From Darwinibacter acetoxidans_A (GTDB lineage Bacteria; Bacillota; Limnochordia; Darwinibacteriales; Darwinibacteriaceae), in NCBI GenBank assembly GCA_041936745.1, contig JBHGWS010000009.1, forward strand, positions 1 through 13,553: DNA of 13,553 nucleotides, in the 5' to 3' direction. The notes beneath the pieces are model-generated. The model saw only the letters and a list, made by a program, of their open reading frames with translations. It was not told the origin of the DNA and did no database searches. Of this stretch, positions 1-6,293 are shown one piece after another (the first letter of the stretch is position 1; every line of letters starts with the position of its first letter). A program made the position numbers and the translations under genes.

Positions 1-304
1 AATTTCTCTTCAAATAGAGCGTATGCCTTTGTCCCGTGGCTCCGACCGTGATAATCTCCGTGACCAGCCCGGGTAAATTATCGTTGGGATTGTTCTTAAA
101 AAAATTGATAGCGCCTATATACCGATTTTCAATTAGGACAAGGTAACTCTCTGTCCCATCGGCCAGGAATTCTTCGCGTATATCCTCTAAAGCCCGGCTC
201 GGCTTTCCATTATGCAGGATATTGTAATCTGGATTAGCGTTGATTATTTCCTGTACTTCCTCTAACAGTCCTTCCGTTACGGGTAGCAGCATCTTGATTC
301 CCAT
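1..304 (-). pseudogene. GNAT acetyltransferase, frameshifted and cut by the window edge
   Basis: Reading down from the ATG at 304 gives a GNAT-like N-terminus: about 40 residues in comes NPDYNILHNGKPSRALEDIR, then a strand ending in INFFKNNPNDN. Near 55-70 the frame breaks. The expected acetyl-CoA loop continues only in another frame as HGDYHGRSHGTKAYALFEEK. Relatives normally have about four more residues between DNLP and HGDY, so a small deletion and a frameshift appear to coincide. The loop itself also looks degraded, because the usual QGxGxG is HGRSHG here. A second in-frame ATG at 292 has better spacing from the AGGAAGG site and may be the true start. The open frame also runs up to an ATG at 445, but that extension resembles nothing I know. 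The family call is recognition from motif layout; the substrate is unknown. The gene continues past base 1. Confidence 0.6.
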
Positions 305-516
305 CCTTCCTGCATAACTGCGCAAGTCATTATTGGGCCGATGATGGTGTCTCTTGAACACACCGCCAATGAAACCGGCTGAAAAGGATAGCCACTTTGA
401 CCGACGCCGTGCCTTGATGTCCTGGCTAAAACCGGGGACTGACATGGTCCTAGTCTTTGGGTAATACTTAAATTCGCAAACTAGAAAGCATTAACGCTTA
501 ACGAAGAGGGTACGAA

Positions 517-932
517 CTAGGGAGACTGGAGAAATCTTTTTAACTGAGTCGGTTTGGTAAAGATATGTACCTGCGTCTTGTGACCAAGTTTTGTCAATTT
601 CCTTAATATTTCCGGTCTTTTGTCTTTGCAGTAACAAAAATCCATTTAAGAAACTGCCTGTCAACCTTTTTGGGGCAGCCTTCACCCATGTCCGGACGGG
701 TTTTCGCATGGTATTGGACCCTTCTTTTTAGTACCCGTAACCAACTCAGATACGCCGGGTAATCCAAGAAGATGACAGGGTCAGCTTCTTGCAGCCTGAT
801 ATCCATTGTCCTACCGTAGTTCCCATCAATGATCCATTCTTTTCCCGATGCCAACCGCTCCATTAGTGAGTCCCATTCCGGCAGATGTTGATCTCCCGTT
901 CCGGCCATACCAATGATTGCCACCCTTTTCAG
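517..932 (-). pseudogene. decayed P-loop NTPase of the FlaR / DNA topology modulation family
   Basis: The family is a small adenylate-kinase-like P-loop protein of about 170 residues. A GGAGG at 941-945 precedes the reading frame, which begins KRVAIIGMAGTG, the first half of a Walker A motif. It then jumps directly to PEWDSLMERLASGKEWIIDG, so the GKS/T lysine and about 30 residues, including the usual HLDxLFW segment, are missing. The middle is well preserved: WIIDGNYGRT, VIFLDYPAYLSWLRVLKRR and KTRPDMGEGCPKK. Around 625-635, at a run of T/A bases, the frame shifts by one. The family C-terminus continues as RPEILRKLTKLGHK and TKPTQLKRFLQSP, ending at the stop at 517-519. The start codon position holds CTG (930-932), with a GTG at 921-923. 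No active enzyme is expected because the P-loop is lost. The gene lies 28 bases downstream of the Sel1 gene on the same strand. Confidence 0.7.
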
Positions 933-960
933 ATCGATAGCCTCCAGTGTGCTTTCACAT

Positions 961-1527
961 TTATACTAGCTTTGCAAGCGCTATCTGGGCCTTGGGGTAT
1001 CCTTTGGCGGCGGATTTTTGGAACCACTTAATTGCTTCTTTATCGCATTGCTGGACACCCTGCCCTTTCAGGTAGCAAACGCCCAACCAGTATTCTGAGG
1101 CCATATCATTTTGGGCGGCTCCTTCTACAAACCACTTGATGGCCTCAACAAAATCTTGTTGAACATATAGACCGTGGTAATAAAAGAAACCGACTAGGGC
1201 CTTCCCTTTGCTAAAGCCGTTCAACGCGGACTTTTTATATAATTCAAAGGCCCTTTGATAATCAACCTCTACACCGTAGCCGTAGTGATAGCAGATTCCT
1301 AAATTATAGGCAGCCTCAATATGCCCCTGTGCCACTGCTTGCCTTAATAACCCAACCGCTTTCTCATGATCTTCAGGAACGCCCCGCCCGTAAATATAGA
1401 TAAGCGCCAACTGAAACTGTCCATCAGCCTCGCCACCGGCCGCCCTTTTTCGTAACTTTTTTAAATCATGATCTTCCATGCTCCTGCACCCCAATTGCTT
1501 ATTCAAATCGAAAGTGACCCCGGCCAC
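961..1527 (-). CDS. Sel1-like repeat protein
   Basis: This is a soluble alpha/alpha solenoid protein of up to 188 residues made of four consecutive 36-residue Sel1 units (about residues 33-68, 69-104, 105-140 and 141-176). Each shows the pattern A-x2-LG-x2-Y-x2-G-x-GV...A-x2-W/L-x2-KAA-x-G: for example YNLGICYHYGYGV and YWLGVCYLKGQGV, each followed by a helix such as AIKWFQKSAAKG. There is no signal peptide or membrane segment. Proteins of this family usually act as protein-interaction scaffolds; nothing here names the partner. The start is uncertain. The longest frame begins at a GTG at 1527 with no clear ribosome site. An ATG at 1479 (residue 17) is preceded by AGGAG only one base away. All repeats lie downstream of either start. 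It is divergent from the Phd-Uma2 gene and lies upstream of the broken P-loop gene. Confidence 0.85.
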   Translation of the reverse strand: MAGVTFDLNKQLGCRSMEDHDLKKLRKRAAGGEADGQFQLALIYIYGRGVPEDHEKAVGLLRQAVAQGHIEAAYNLGICYHYGYGVEVDYQRAFELYKKSALNGFSKGKALVGFFYYHGLYVQQDFVEAIKWFVEGAAQNDMASEYWLGVCYLKGQGVQQCDKEAIKWFQKSAAKGYPKAQIALAKLV

Positions 1528-1550
1528 TCTTTAATTTTAGCTAATTATTC

Positions 1551-1579
1551 TTTACAACAATAGGTATATTTGTTATGAT
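1551..1579 (+). promoter_or_regulatory. sigma-A promoter of the Phd-Uma2 gene
   Basis: A -35 box TTTACA (1551-1556) and a -10 box TATGAT (1574-1579) are separated by exactly 17 bases, followed by a GGAGGAG ribosome site at 1593-1599 five bases before the ATG at 1605. A perfect 10-base palindrome, TATAGCTATA (1579-1588), sits just after the -10 box, where an autoregulator would block initiation. The promoter boxes are read directly; use as an operator is inference. Confidence 0.75.
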
Positions 1580-1604
1580 ATAGCTATAGAATGGAGGAGA
1601 AAAA

Positions 1605-2348
1605 ATGCGCGTTAATTCCACTGATCTGCAAAACGCTTTCGGCAAATATTTGAGTTTGTGTGAAAAGGAAGATATCATTATCACTAAAAACGGGAAAAAT
1701 GTCGCTAAGCTAATTTCTTATCGGGAACCCGAAGAATACCTACTAAACGAGACAAAGGGCGATTACAACGTAAAAAGGCGGATCAGCTTTGCTGAATACG
1801 AGGACATCGTCAATACATCGGATCAACGCTATGAGCTGATCAAGGGCGAAATCTACCTGTTGGCTTCACCCAGTTTCAGACATCAAGTAGTTTTACTTGA
1901 TATTTTGCGGCCCTTGATGGATTTTTTCCACAACCATTCCTGTCGTGTCCTTACTGCCCCGCTTGATATTCGCCTTAAGGGCTATGCCGAAAAGTTTTCA
2001 GAAGATCCCAACGTGGTTCAACCGGATCTTGTTGTCATCTGCGATGAGGAAAATGTTACGGAAGACGGTAGGTACGAAGGAATACCCACACTAATTGTGG
2101 AAATCCTATCCCCTTCCACCCGAGGAAAAGACATGATCAGCAAACTTGACCTTTACATGCGAAGTGGCATTCGTGAATATTGGATTGTAGACCCAATAGG
2201 TGGGCAGTTTTGGCAGTATGCTTTTAGCATTGAGCGGGAACCGGAAGATGTGCATGTATTTGAAAAAACAGGTACTGTGGAATCGGTCTCTTTTCCGGGG
2301 CTCGTTCTTGATCTAGCGACAATTTTCCCCGTTCAAAAACAAGGTTAG
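1605..2348 (+). CDS. Phd/YefM antitoxin-like domain fused to a Uma2-family PD-(D/E)XK nuclease
   Basis: 247 residues. Residues 1-40 match a Phd/YefM antitoxin N-terminus: MRVNSTDLQNAFGKYLSLCE followed by IIITKNGKNVAKL, the strand-helix-helix-strand DNA-binding fold. Residues 58-241 are a complete Uma2 (DUF820) restriction-like nuclease domain: YELIKGEIY (76-84), VVQPDLVVI (137-145), VEILSPSTRGKD (165-176), KLDLYMRSGIREYWIVDP (180-197). Candidate catalytic residues are E77, D141, E166 and K180, all present. The Uma2 family is widespread but its biological role is poorly known. The Phd-like domain suggests DNA binding and autoregulation, and the promoter and palindrome upstream fit that. No separate Doc/RelE-type toxin gene is adjacent, so the fusion may combine regulator and effector in one chain. 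The ATG is chosen for its GGAGGAG site. The gene is transcribed away from the minus-strand Sel1 gene. Confidence 0.88.
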   Translation: MRVNSTDLQNAFGKYLSLCEKEDIIITKNGKNVAKLISYREPEEYLLNETKGDYNVKRRISFAEYEDIVNTSDQRYELIKGEIYLLASPSFRHQVVLLDILRPLMDFFHNHSCRVLTAPLDIRLKGYAEKFSEDPNVVQPDLVVICDEENVTEDGRYEGIPTLIVEILSPSTRGKDMISKLDLYMRSGIREYWIVDPIGGQFWQYAFSIEREPEDVHVFEKTGTVESVSFPGLVLDLATIFPVQKQG

Positions 2349-2850
2349 AAACGGGCCACCGGATTCCCGGGTTGACGAATGTTGTTCAGCTAGTTTTCCT
2401 TCTTTGACCGCCTGCCCGGTACCAACGCTTTTAAAGTGTTTGCGGCTGATTTTATTTTCTTTATCAAAGCTAAAGATATAATTTGTAGCAATCTGATCGA
2501 TGATATCACTTGGTGGTAGGCAATAGGCTTGTTTCTCTAGAATATACTTTAGCCGTTTATCATCATAATGTTTTTCTTCACCGGTTTCCTCTCAACATAT
2601 GGGCCGCCATCCCGCAAAAATATGAACCGGTCCTCGGTTAGCCGGTCACTTCCAAAAAGATATCTTCAGTGTATTCCTCGAAGTTGCGAAGCCTTGTTCC
2701 TCGCTCGCCGTAAGCCATTAAGAGGCTCGGGATTGTCCGGGCAAAGCCGCGGAGATCGCCCCTAACCCCTTCCCACCTGATGAATCCATTTCCTAAAATC
2801 TGCTAATGCCGCTCTCCTCGTATTGCGGGAAAATGTCCGTCAGCTGCAAC
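2349..2850 (-). pseudogene. scrambled remnant of a restriction-type helicase (HsdR / type ISP-like)
   Basis: No intact gene lies in this 520-base stretch, but three minus-strand frames carry consecutive pieces of one family. Near 2843-2811 reads DIFPQYEESG. Next comes RWEGVRGDLRGFARTIPSLL, followed by MAYGERGTRLRNFEEYTEDI and FLEVTG, which hits a stop at 2638-2640. One frame over, LTEDRFIFLRDGGPYVERK follows at once. In the third frame, ETGEEKHYDDKRL continues. Together these resemble the conserved region DLRGFARTIPSFLMAYG...EVTG...FRFLRDGG...ETGE of large DEAD/DEAH helicase restriction subunits. The third frame stays open for another 80 or so codons (LPPSDIIDQIATNY, SFDKENKISRKHF), which I cannot place. 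At least three frameshifts are needed, and the much larger ends of the ancestral gene are gone. Family assignment is from memory of the motif string. Confidence 0.5.
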
Positions 2851-2871
2851 CGGATTCCCTAATCGGTCCCG

Positions 2872-3768
2872 TTATTCCATGGTGTTATAGATGCCCTTAA
2901 TCATTTCATTTTTTGCCCTCTCCCGATCCGCCGCACTGATATGGATGCATCTTCTTACGTAGTTAAAAATCTCAAATCCAATTTCAACACTAGGTGCCTG
3001 CCACTGGGCTTCTTTAGTGGCGAAACTGCCTTTCCAAGCAAACTTTTGGGGCTGCTCGAAATAGAAGTATTTGCAAAGCTCGAGCCTGAAATTGTACGGC
3101 GGTTCCACAACCACCCCTTCCGCCTGTTCCGCATTTTTCAGGGCCGCCAGCACACCACTGCGAATGAGGGGATAAGTTTCGTCACTGCCTGGCTCCCAGC
3201 CTCTTTTTTTGTCCTTTACGGAAATATGTTTAACGTTGGGGGATAGCTCCAGTGCTTCTGTTCTTGCCGCTTCACAGCCAACGTTGGCAATGAATCTGAC
3301 ACCTTGGAAATTCAATACAGCCATACCCATCTCCGCAATATGCCAATCGTTAAGCCATAGTGCCTTAATTGGCGGGCTTTGAATGGTGTGGGGAAAATAG
3401 GCATCCTGCTCACCGTTTCTGGCATGCTGGCCCACAGTTATTAATCCAAACGGTTCTGACTGGGCCTGGCCCCGAATCCTTCTCCAATCAAAGCGCCGGT
3501 TGGGTGTATCAAATAATTTCACATTGGGCGGCAGTTTCTCAAGCAGCACATTGAATTCGGGGTTGCCCGCGCAGTGGGCATCATAGTACATAATTTCATC
3601 TATGCCAAATTCATTGGCGGCATGACAAACGGCCAACACATCAGAGGTCATAAGTTTTCTGCCCTCTTCTCGCCACTTAGGCTCGCCGTTTAAAACTAGA
3701 TCCATATCCCCGGCAAAAATTCCGGATGCACCTTCCATATCAGAAATTACGATCAACTGAGTTTTCAT
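2872..3768 (-). CDS. M55 family D-aminopeptidase (DppA-like)
   Basis: 298 residues, cytoplasmic (no signal peptide). M55 peptidases are zinc enzymes that release N-terminal D-residues from peptides; Bacillus DppA is the model. The key residues of that family can be placed: D10 and E12 in SDMEGASG, H65 in YYDAHC, H115 in GQHARNG, E146 in IAEMGMA as metal ligands, and H127 in FPHTIQ at the nucleophile/base position. Length and motif order match the family (about 270-300 residues), with a variable C-terminal domain. The ATG at 3768 has a GGGGGAA ribosome site about seven bases upstream. The gene follows a GNAT acetyltransferase gene by 58 bases on the same strand, so the two are probably cotranscribed. 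No dipeptide transporter genes are nearby, unlike the dpp operon, so the physiological substrate is open. Confidence 0.88.
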   Translation of the reverse strand: MKTQLIVISDMEGASGIFAGDMDLVLNGEPKWREEGRKLMTSDVLAVCHAANEFGIDEIMYYDAHCAGNPEFNVLLEKLPPNVKLFDTPNRRFDWRRIRGQAQSEPFGLITVGQHARNGEQDAYFPHTIQSPPIKALWLNDWHIAEMGMAVLNFQGVRFIANVGCEAARTEALELSPNVKHISVKDKKRGWEPGSDETYPLIRSGVLAALKNAEQAEGVVVEPPYNFRLELCKYFYFEQPQKFAWKGSFATKEAQWQAPSVEIGFEIFNYVRRCIHISAADRERAKNEMIKGIYNTME

Positions 3769-3826
3769 GGAAATTCCCCCTTTAAAATCTCACCGCCCCA
3801 CTTGCGCTTAATCCAAAAACCGGGGT

Positions 3827-4357
3827 CTAATCCGAAATATCCAGCATGGCCTCTTTTACTTTCAGCACATATTCGTCGCTTTGTTCCCTGTACTCGCCGT
3901 AGCTGTTGCGTGAACCGGAAGACTGTTTTTCAAACCCCAAAGAGCGGTGCAGGGCAATTGATGCCCCGTTGTCCCGATTGATGTTGGCACTAAGGCTGGG
4001 CACTTGCAGATCCGCAAGCACCCTGATTGCTTCTTTTAATAAAGCAGTCCCAATACCGCGTCTGCGCCGAGGCGCAATAACCTTCAACCCCTCTAACAGC
4101 CATTTGTTGTCACAATAGGGGGTTTTCCAGAGGCGGGCCACTCCCACAAATTTTCGTTCAGCCACAGATACGCCGCATTCCTCGGCAGCGAAAGTAAACT
4201 TTTCACCGGGGATTTGAGCGGAGAACCAATCAGCCCAAAATTGCACAGACCTGCCCGCCTGGGCCGGTTCTTCATAACAAAGTACGTGGGCCAGGGCACG
4301 CATTAAGTCTGCGTCCGCCTGTTCGGTGCTAATCATGAGAATTCTAAACTCAGCCAT
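3827..4357 (-). CDS. GNAT family N-acetyltransferase
   Basis: About 176 residues from the ATG at 4357. That start is preferred over the ATG nine bases upstream (4366) because AAGGA then lies about eight bases before it; the upstream ATG touches the same site. The GNAT core is visible: strand 4 and motif A read LEGLKVIAPRRRRGIGTALL, with the pyrophosphate-binding R-R-x-G-x-G/A turn, and motif B reads SLSANINRDNGASIALHRSLGFEK, the usual N-x-x-A-x-x-x-H/Y-x-x-x-GF block. Before it, FVGVARLWKTPYCDNKWLLEG supplies the central strands. It transfers an acetyl group from acetyl-CoA to an amine; the acceptor cannot be read from the sequence. It is upstream of the M55 peptidase gene in what looks like a two-gene unit. 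Confidence 0.85.
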   Translation of the reverse strand: MAEFRILMISTEQADADLMRALAHVLCYEEPAQAGRSVQFWADWFSAQIPGEKFTFAAEECGVSVAERKFVGVARLWKTPYCDNKWLLEGLKVIAPRRRRGIGTALLKEAIRVLADLQVPSLSANINRDNGASIALHRSLGFEKQSSGSRNSYGEYREQSDEYVLKVKEAMLDISD

Positions 4358-4446
4358 TTTAACCATCCTTAATGATATGATGTCCTTAAGCCAACTTCGT
4401 AGTGGGGGGGAAAGGGGAACAAGTTCTTTTCACAACCAGCCGTTGT

Positions 4447-4518
4447 CTAACAATGATTATCTACGGACGGCTGGGTGCAGCCCTCTACCTCTGTCCCATT
4501 AATTACAACGATGTCCAT
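4447..4518 (-). pseudogene. start fragment of a flavodoxin-like NAD(P)H-dependent FMN reductase
   Basis: An ATG at 4518 preceded by CAGGAACGG opens a 23-codon frame, MDIVVINGTEVEGCTQPSVD..., that ends at a TAG at 4447. The first 15 residues match the beta1 strand and phosphate loop seen at the start of flavodoxin-fold FMN reductases (typically MKIVVINGTxxKGCT). The helix that should follow is absent. The rest of the gene is not found downstream, where the next gene in that direction is the GNAT at 4357. It is either a remnant or a coincidental short frame; the exact N-terminal match makes the first more likely. Nothing further was recognised between 4367 and 4643 on either strand. Confidence 0.4.
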
Positions 4519-4643
4519 CCGTTCCTGCCCCCTCGATGGTTGGTTAGCAGCCGCAGATACTCCCCTGCTCCAGTTTTATATACCGAAAGCAAGGCCCGTG
4601 AAACCCTGCAAGAAGGAACAAATCAAATCGATATCACCTAGTG

Positions 4644-5093
4644 TCACAGATCGAAGGCCATGCCAATCTCGTCCTCTGAATCATCCTGTGAAAGATAGAA
4701 CCCACAGCGCTTATAAAAGCTGATTGCACCCGGATTTTCCCTGGAACAGCCCAATTCAACCCGCTCGTATTTTCCCTGCTTCTTCATCTTGGCAAGAAGA
4801 AGGCTGAGGGCTGCTTTCCCATACCCGCGGCCCTGGAAGCGTTCATCGATCATGAATTGGTCCAAGATATGGCAGGGGGGCGGCTCATCCAAATCGCGGT
4901 ACATGAGCAGCCCCACCATCTCCTGATTATTATAAATAGCATAGGCACAACCGCCCTGCTTGCGATAGGCATAGGCTCGCGCCAAAATGGCCACATTAGA
5001 AGCCACGGCACGGTTGTTTTTTTGTTCTTCACTTATCTTTAAAGCACAGCACTGCCGATAATTGCGTCCGGTTATTTCCTCTAGATGAACCAT
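4644..5093 (-). CDS. GNAT N-acetyltransferase, PaiA/BltD-like (possible polyamine acetyltransferase)
   Basis: 149 residues, the usual size of a single-domain GNAT. The N-terminus, LEEITGRNYRQCCALKISEEQ then ASNVAILARAYAY, has the pattern of the spermine/spermidine acetyltransferase subgroup (I-T-x-x-N-W-x-x-x-x-x-L-x-V...Q-x-x-x-VAxN). Motif A reads FMIDERFQGRGYGKAALSLL with an intact Q-G-x-G-Y-G-K acetyl-CoA loop, and motif B reads LGCSRENPGAISFYKRCGFY. Reaction: acetyl-CoA-dependent acetylation of a primary amine, polyamine being a subgroup-based inference. The ATG at 5093 has AGG only two bases upstream, with GGGGG further off, so the ribosome site is unusual, but the N-terminal homology supports this start. 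It is monocistronic as far as can be seen. Confidence 0.85.
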   Translation of the reverse strand: MVHLEEITGRNYRQCCALKISEEQKNNRAVASNVAILARAYAYRKQGGCAYAIYNNQEMVGLLMYRDLDEPPPCHILDQFMIDERFQGRGYGKAALSLLLAKMKKQGKYERVELGCSRENPGAISFYKRCGFYLSQDDSEDEIGMAFDL

Positions 5094-5218
5094 ATCCTTT
5101 TACCCCCAGCCCTGAAGCTTGTAGCCTGCTTTCTAAGACGCAGATTTCAAAGTGACGTAAATACATTTTTTTATTGATTAAAGAAACCCGATCCACACTG
5201 CGGCATTTTAAGAAAATC

Positions 5219-5238
5219 AACCCCGTATTAACGGGGTT
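5219..5238 (-). terminator. terminator after the solitary MNT gene
   Basis: A seven-base stem (AACCCCG / CGGGGTT) with a six-base loop lies about 35 bases beyond the MNT stop codon. On the minus strand it is followed by TTGATTTTC; on the plus strand it ends in TTTT, so it could work in both directions. Confidence 0.65.
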
Positions 5239-5271
5239 TTGAGTATTCCAAAGCAAATTGACCGCCAATAC

Positions 5272-5598
5272 TTATTTGGGATAGATAATGTAGCCTGTGT
5301 CCATGATCTCTTTTGCAAGAGGATCTGCAGCGGTAAAATCTTGCGGTAAAAAAGGAATAGGTTCTATCCGTAAATCAACCTTCCGTCTCAATCTCATAAG
5401 TTGCAATTGATCTTCTAAACGATCTCCACTGAAATCAGAAGAGATAACTGCAACATCAATGTCACTATCTGGATGTTGTTGCCCCCGGGCAAAAGAACCA
5501 AATAAAATAACTTTATCCAAACTAATGCGTTCACGAAGCAGATTAGCGTATTCTGTGACTACTTGTCTACTGTTATCTTCAAGATGTCGTTCAGCCAT
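5272..5598 (-). CDS. MNT-type minimal nucleotidyltransferase (MntA-like antitoxin, solitary)
   Basis: 108 residues, the normal length of a minimal nucleotidyltransferase. The catalytic signature is complete: VILFGSFARGQQHPDSDIDV (residues 30-49), with G34-S35 and the metal-binding D46 and D48. A third acidic residue follows in KVDLRIEP. In MntA/HepT systems such proteins neutralise a HEPN ribonuclease by adding AMP to a tyrosine on it; applying that here is by family. The expected HEPN partner survives only as a C-terminal stump that overlaps the start of this gene (5559-5711), so the antitoxin-like gene appears orphaned but intact. The ATG is at 5598 with GGAAGTGAG upstream. A terminator hairpin follows at 5219-5238. 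Confidence 0.85.
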   Translation of the reverse strand: MAERHLEDNSRQVVTEYANLLRERISLDKVILFGSFARGQQHPDSDIDVAVISSDFSGDRLEDQLQLMRLRRKVDLRIEPIPFLPQDFTAADPLAKEIMDTGYIIYPK

Positions 5599-5711
5599 GC
5601 TCTCACTTCCTCTATTTTTATTAGGCTTTCGGAAGCAAATTCTTTAGTACACTTTTTATAAAACCCTTGTTTTAAATCAGGATACCGTGCATTGATATTA
5701 AACGTGTAGCT
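5559..5711 (-). pseudogene. C-terminal stump of a HEPN-domain protein
   Basis: A minus-strand frame of 50 codons reads SYTFNINARYPDLKQGFYKK, then CTKEFASESLIKIEEVRAWL. This is the characteristic end of HEPN proteins that pair with minimal nucleotidyltransferases: ARYPD, then FYKxCTxEF, then a final helix IxxVExVxxWL. The frame starts just after a stop codon, has no plausible start, and lacks the helices carrying the catalytic R-x4-6-H. Its end overlaps the start of the MNT gene by 40 bases, the compact overlap typical of a functional HEPN-MNT pair. I infer a former toxin gene whose front was lost while the antitoxin-like neighbour stayed intact. Confidence 0.65.
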
Positions 5712-5808
5712 CTAAGTAAAAATTGATCATAAAGATTGTAGCGAATCCAAGTAAGACAAACGAAAGAAACAAAATCATCCCCAGCTGAGCCGTAAACATA
5801 TCCTTCAC
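5698..5808 (-). CDS. possible small single-span membrane peptide
   Basis: A minus-strand frame starting at a GTG (5808) or ATG (5799) encodes 33-36 residues, (VKD)MFTAQLGMILFLSF... and on to FYLELHV, with one long uninterrupted hydrophobic helix, GMILFLSFVLLGFATIFMI. The only ribosome-like site, AAGGA, lies one base before the ATG, which is weak. It sits immediately upstream of the HEPN stump, in a different frame. It could be a real small membrane protein, possibly toxin-like, or a fragment of a broken gene. No family was recognised. Confidence 0.25.
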   Translation of the reverse strand: MKDMFTAQLGMILFLSFVLLGFATIFMINFYLELHV

Positions 5809-5975
5809 GAAAAAATCTTGGGGTTCAGTAGCCTCCCTTATTATGTAGATCTACACGATGTTTTCCTAGGGTAAATGCAATTTGGTTTCTGTTGAAAGCG
5901 AAGGCGAAGGCGAAACTGCACTCTTAAGCCAGCACAGCGAATTGCCGCCGGCAAAACTGCACGCAATTATCAGCG

Positions 5976-5997
5976 AAAAAAGCTCAGCCCGGCTGGG
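5976..5997 (-). terminator. weak terminator-like hairpin
   Basis: On the minus strand CAGC-CGG-GCTG is followed by AGCTTTTTT. It lies 40 bases beyond the stop of the unidentified frame at 6036-6233, so it may have ended that transcript. Another GC-rich hairpin (6004-6022) lacks a T tract. Confidence 0.35.
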
Positions 5998-6035
5998 TTT
6001 AAGGCCTGCCTGCAGGGCGGGCCAGAGGGTTATCA

Positions 6036-6233
6036 TTAGAATTCTATGTCGAGCGGTTTATCCCCTTCTTCTAAATCATCAGCCATGGCCAGGCTTGCCA
6101 TGAGAAGCTTGTGCGCCACTTCAGCCAAAATATCCCCGTTAGGGATGGCAATGACCAACGCGGTTGTGTAACAGTCCTGCAGAAGGATTTTAGTTGTGTA
6201 TGAACCATCAATTTTAGAGCAGAAAGGTTTGAT
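6036..6233 (-). pseudogene. unidentified reading frame without a start codon
   Basis: A stop-free minus-strand frame of about 65 codons ends at TAA 6036-6038. It reads KIDGSYTTKILLQDCYTTAL, then VIAIPNGDILAEVAHKLLMA, then SLAMADDLEEGDKPLDIEF. Composition looks coding: an amphipathic strand-helix pattern and an acidic tail. No ATG or GTG lies upstream in frame before a stop at about 6234; the first possible start is a TTG about 21 residues in. It is not recognised. It could be the 3' end of a small gene whose front was deleted. The remaining part of 5600-6340, apart from the HEPN stump and membrane peptide, shows only a short GCGAAG tandem near 5897 and no gene. Confidence 0.35.
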
Positions 6234-6293
6234 TTAATTAAAATAAATTCCGCTGCCTCTTTTAAACGCAGGCTATTTAGCCCCTTAATAGGT

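Noticed and set aside
4402..4723. Two overlapping plus-strand open frames of about 80 codons
   Set aside because: No family resemblance, poor ribosome sites, overlap with the antisense of the GNAT gene and the flavodoxin-like fragment.
5029..5268. 79-codon minus-strand frame before the PaiA-like GNAT
   Set aside because: It overlaps the start of the GNAT gene in another frame, contains the region of the MNT terminator, and resembles no protein family.
5882..6103. Plus-strand frame with a glutamate-rich start
   Set aside because: Its start is a GCGAAG tandem, it crosses two GC hairpins and runs antisense to a more coding-like frame.
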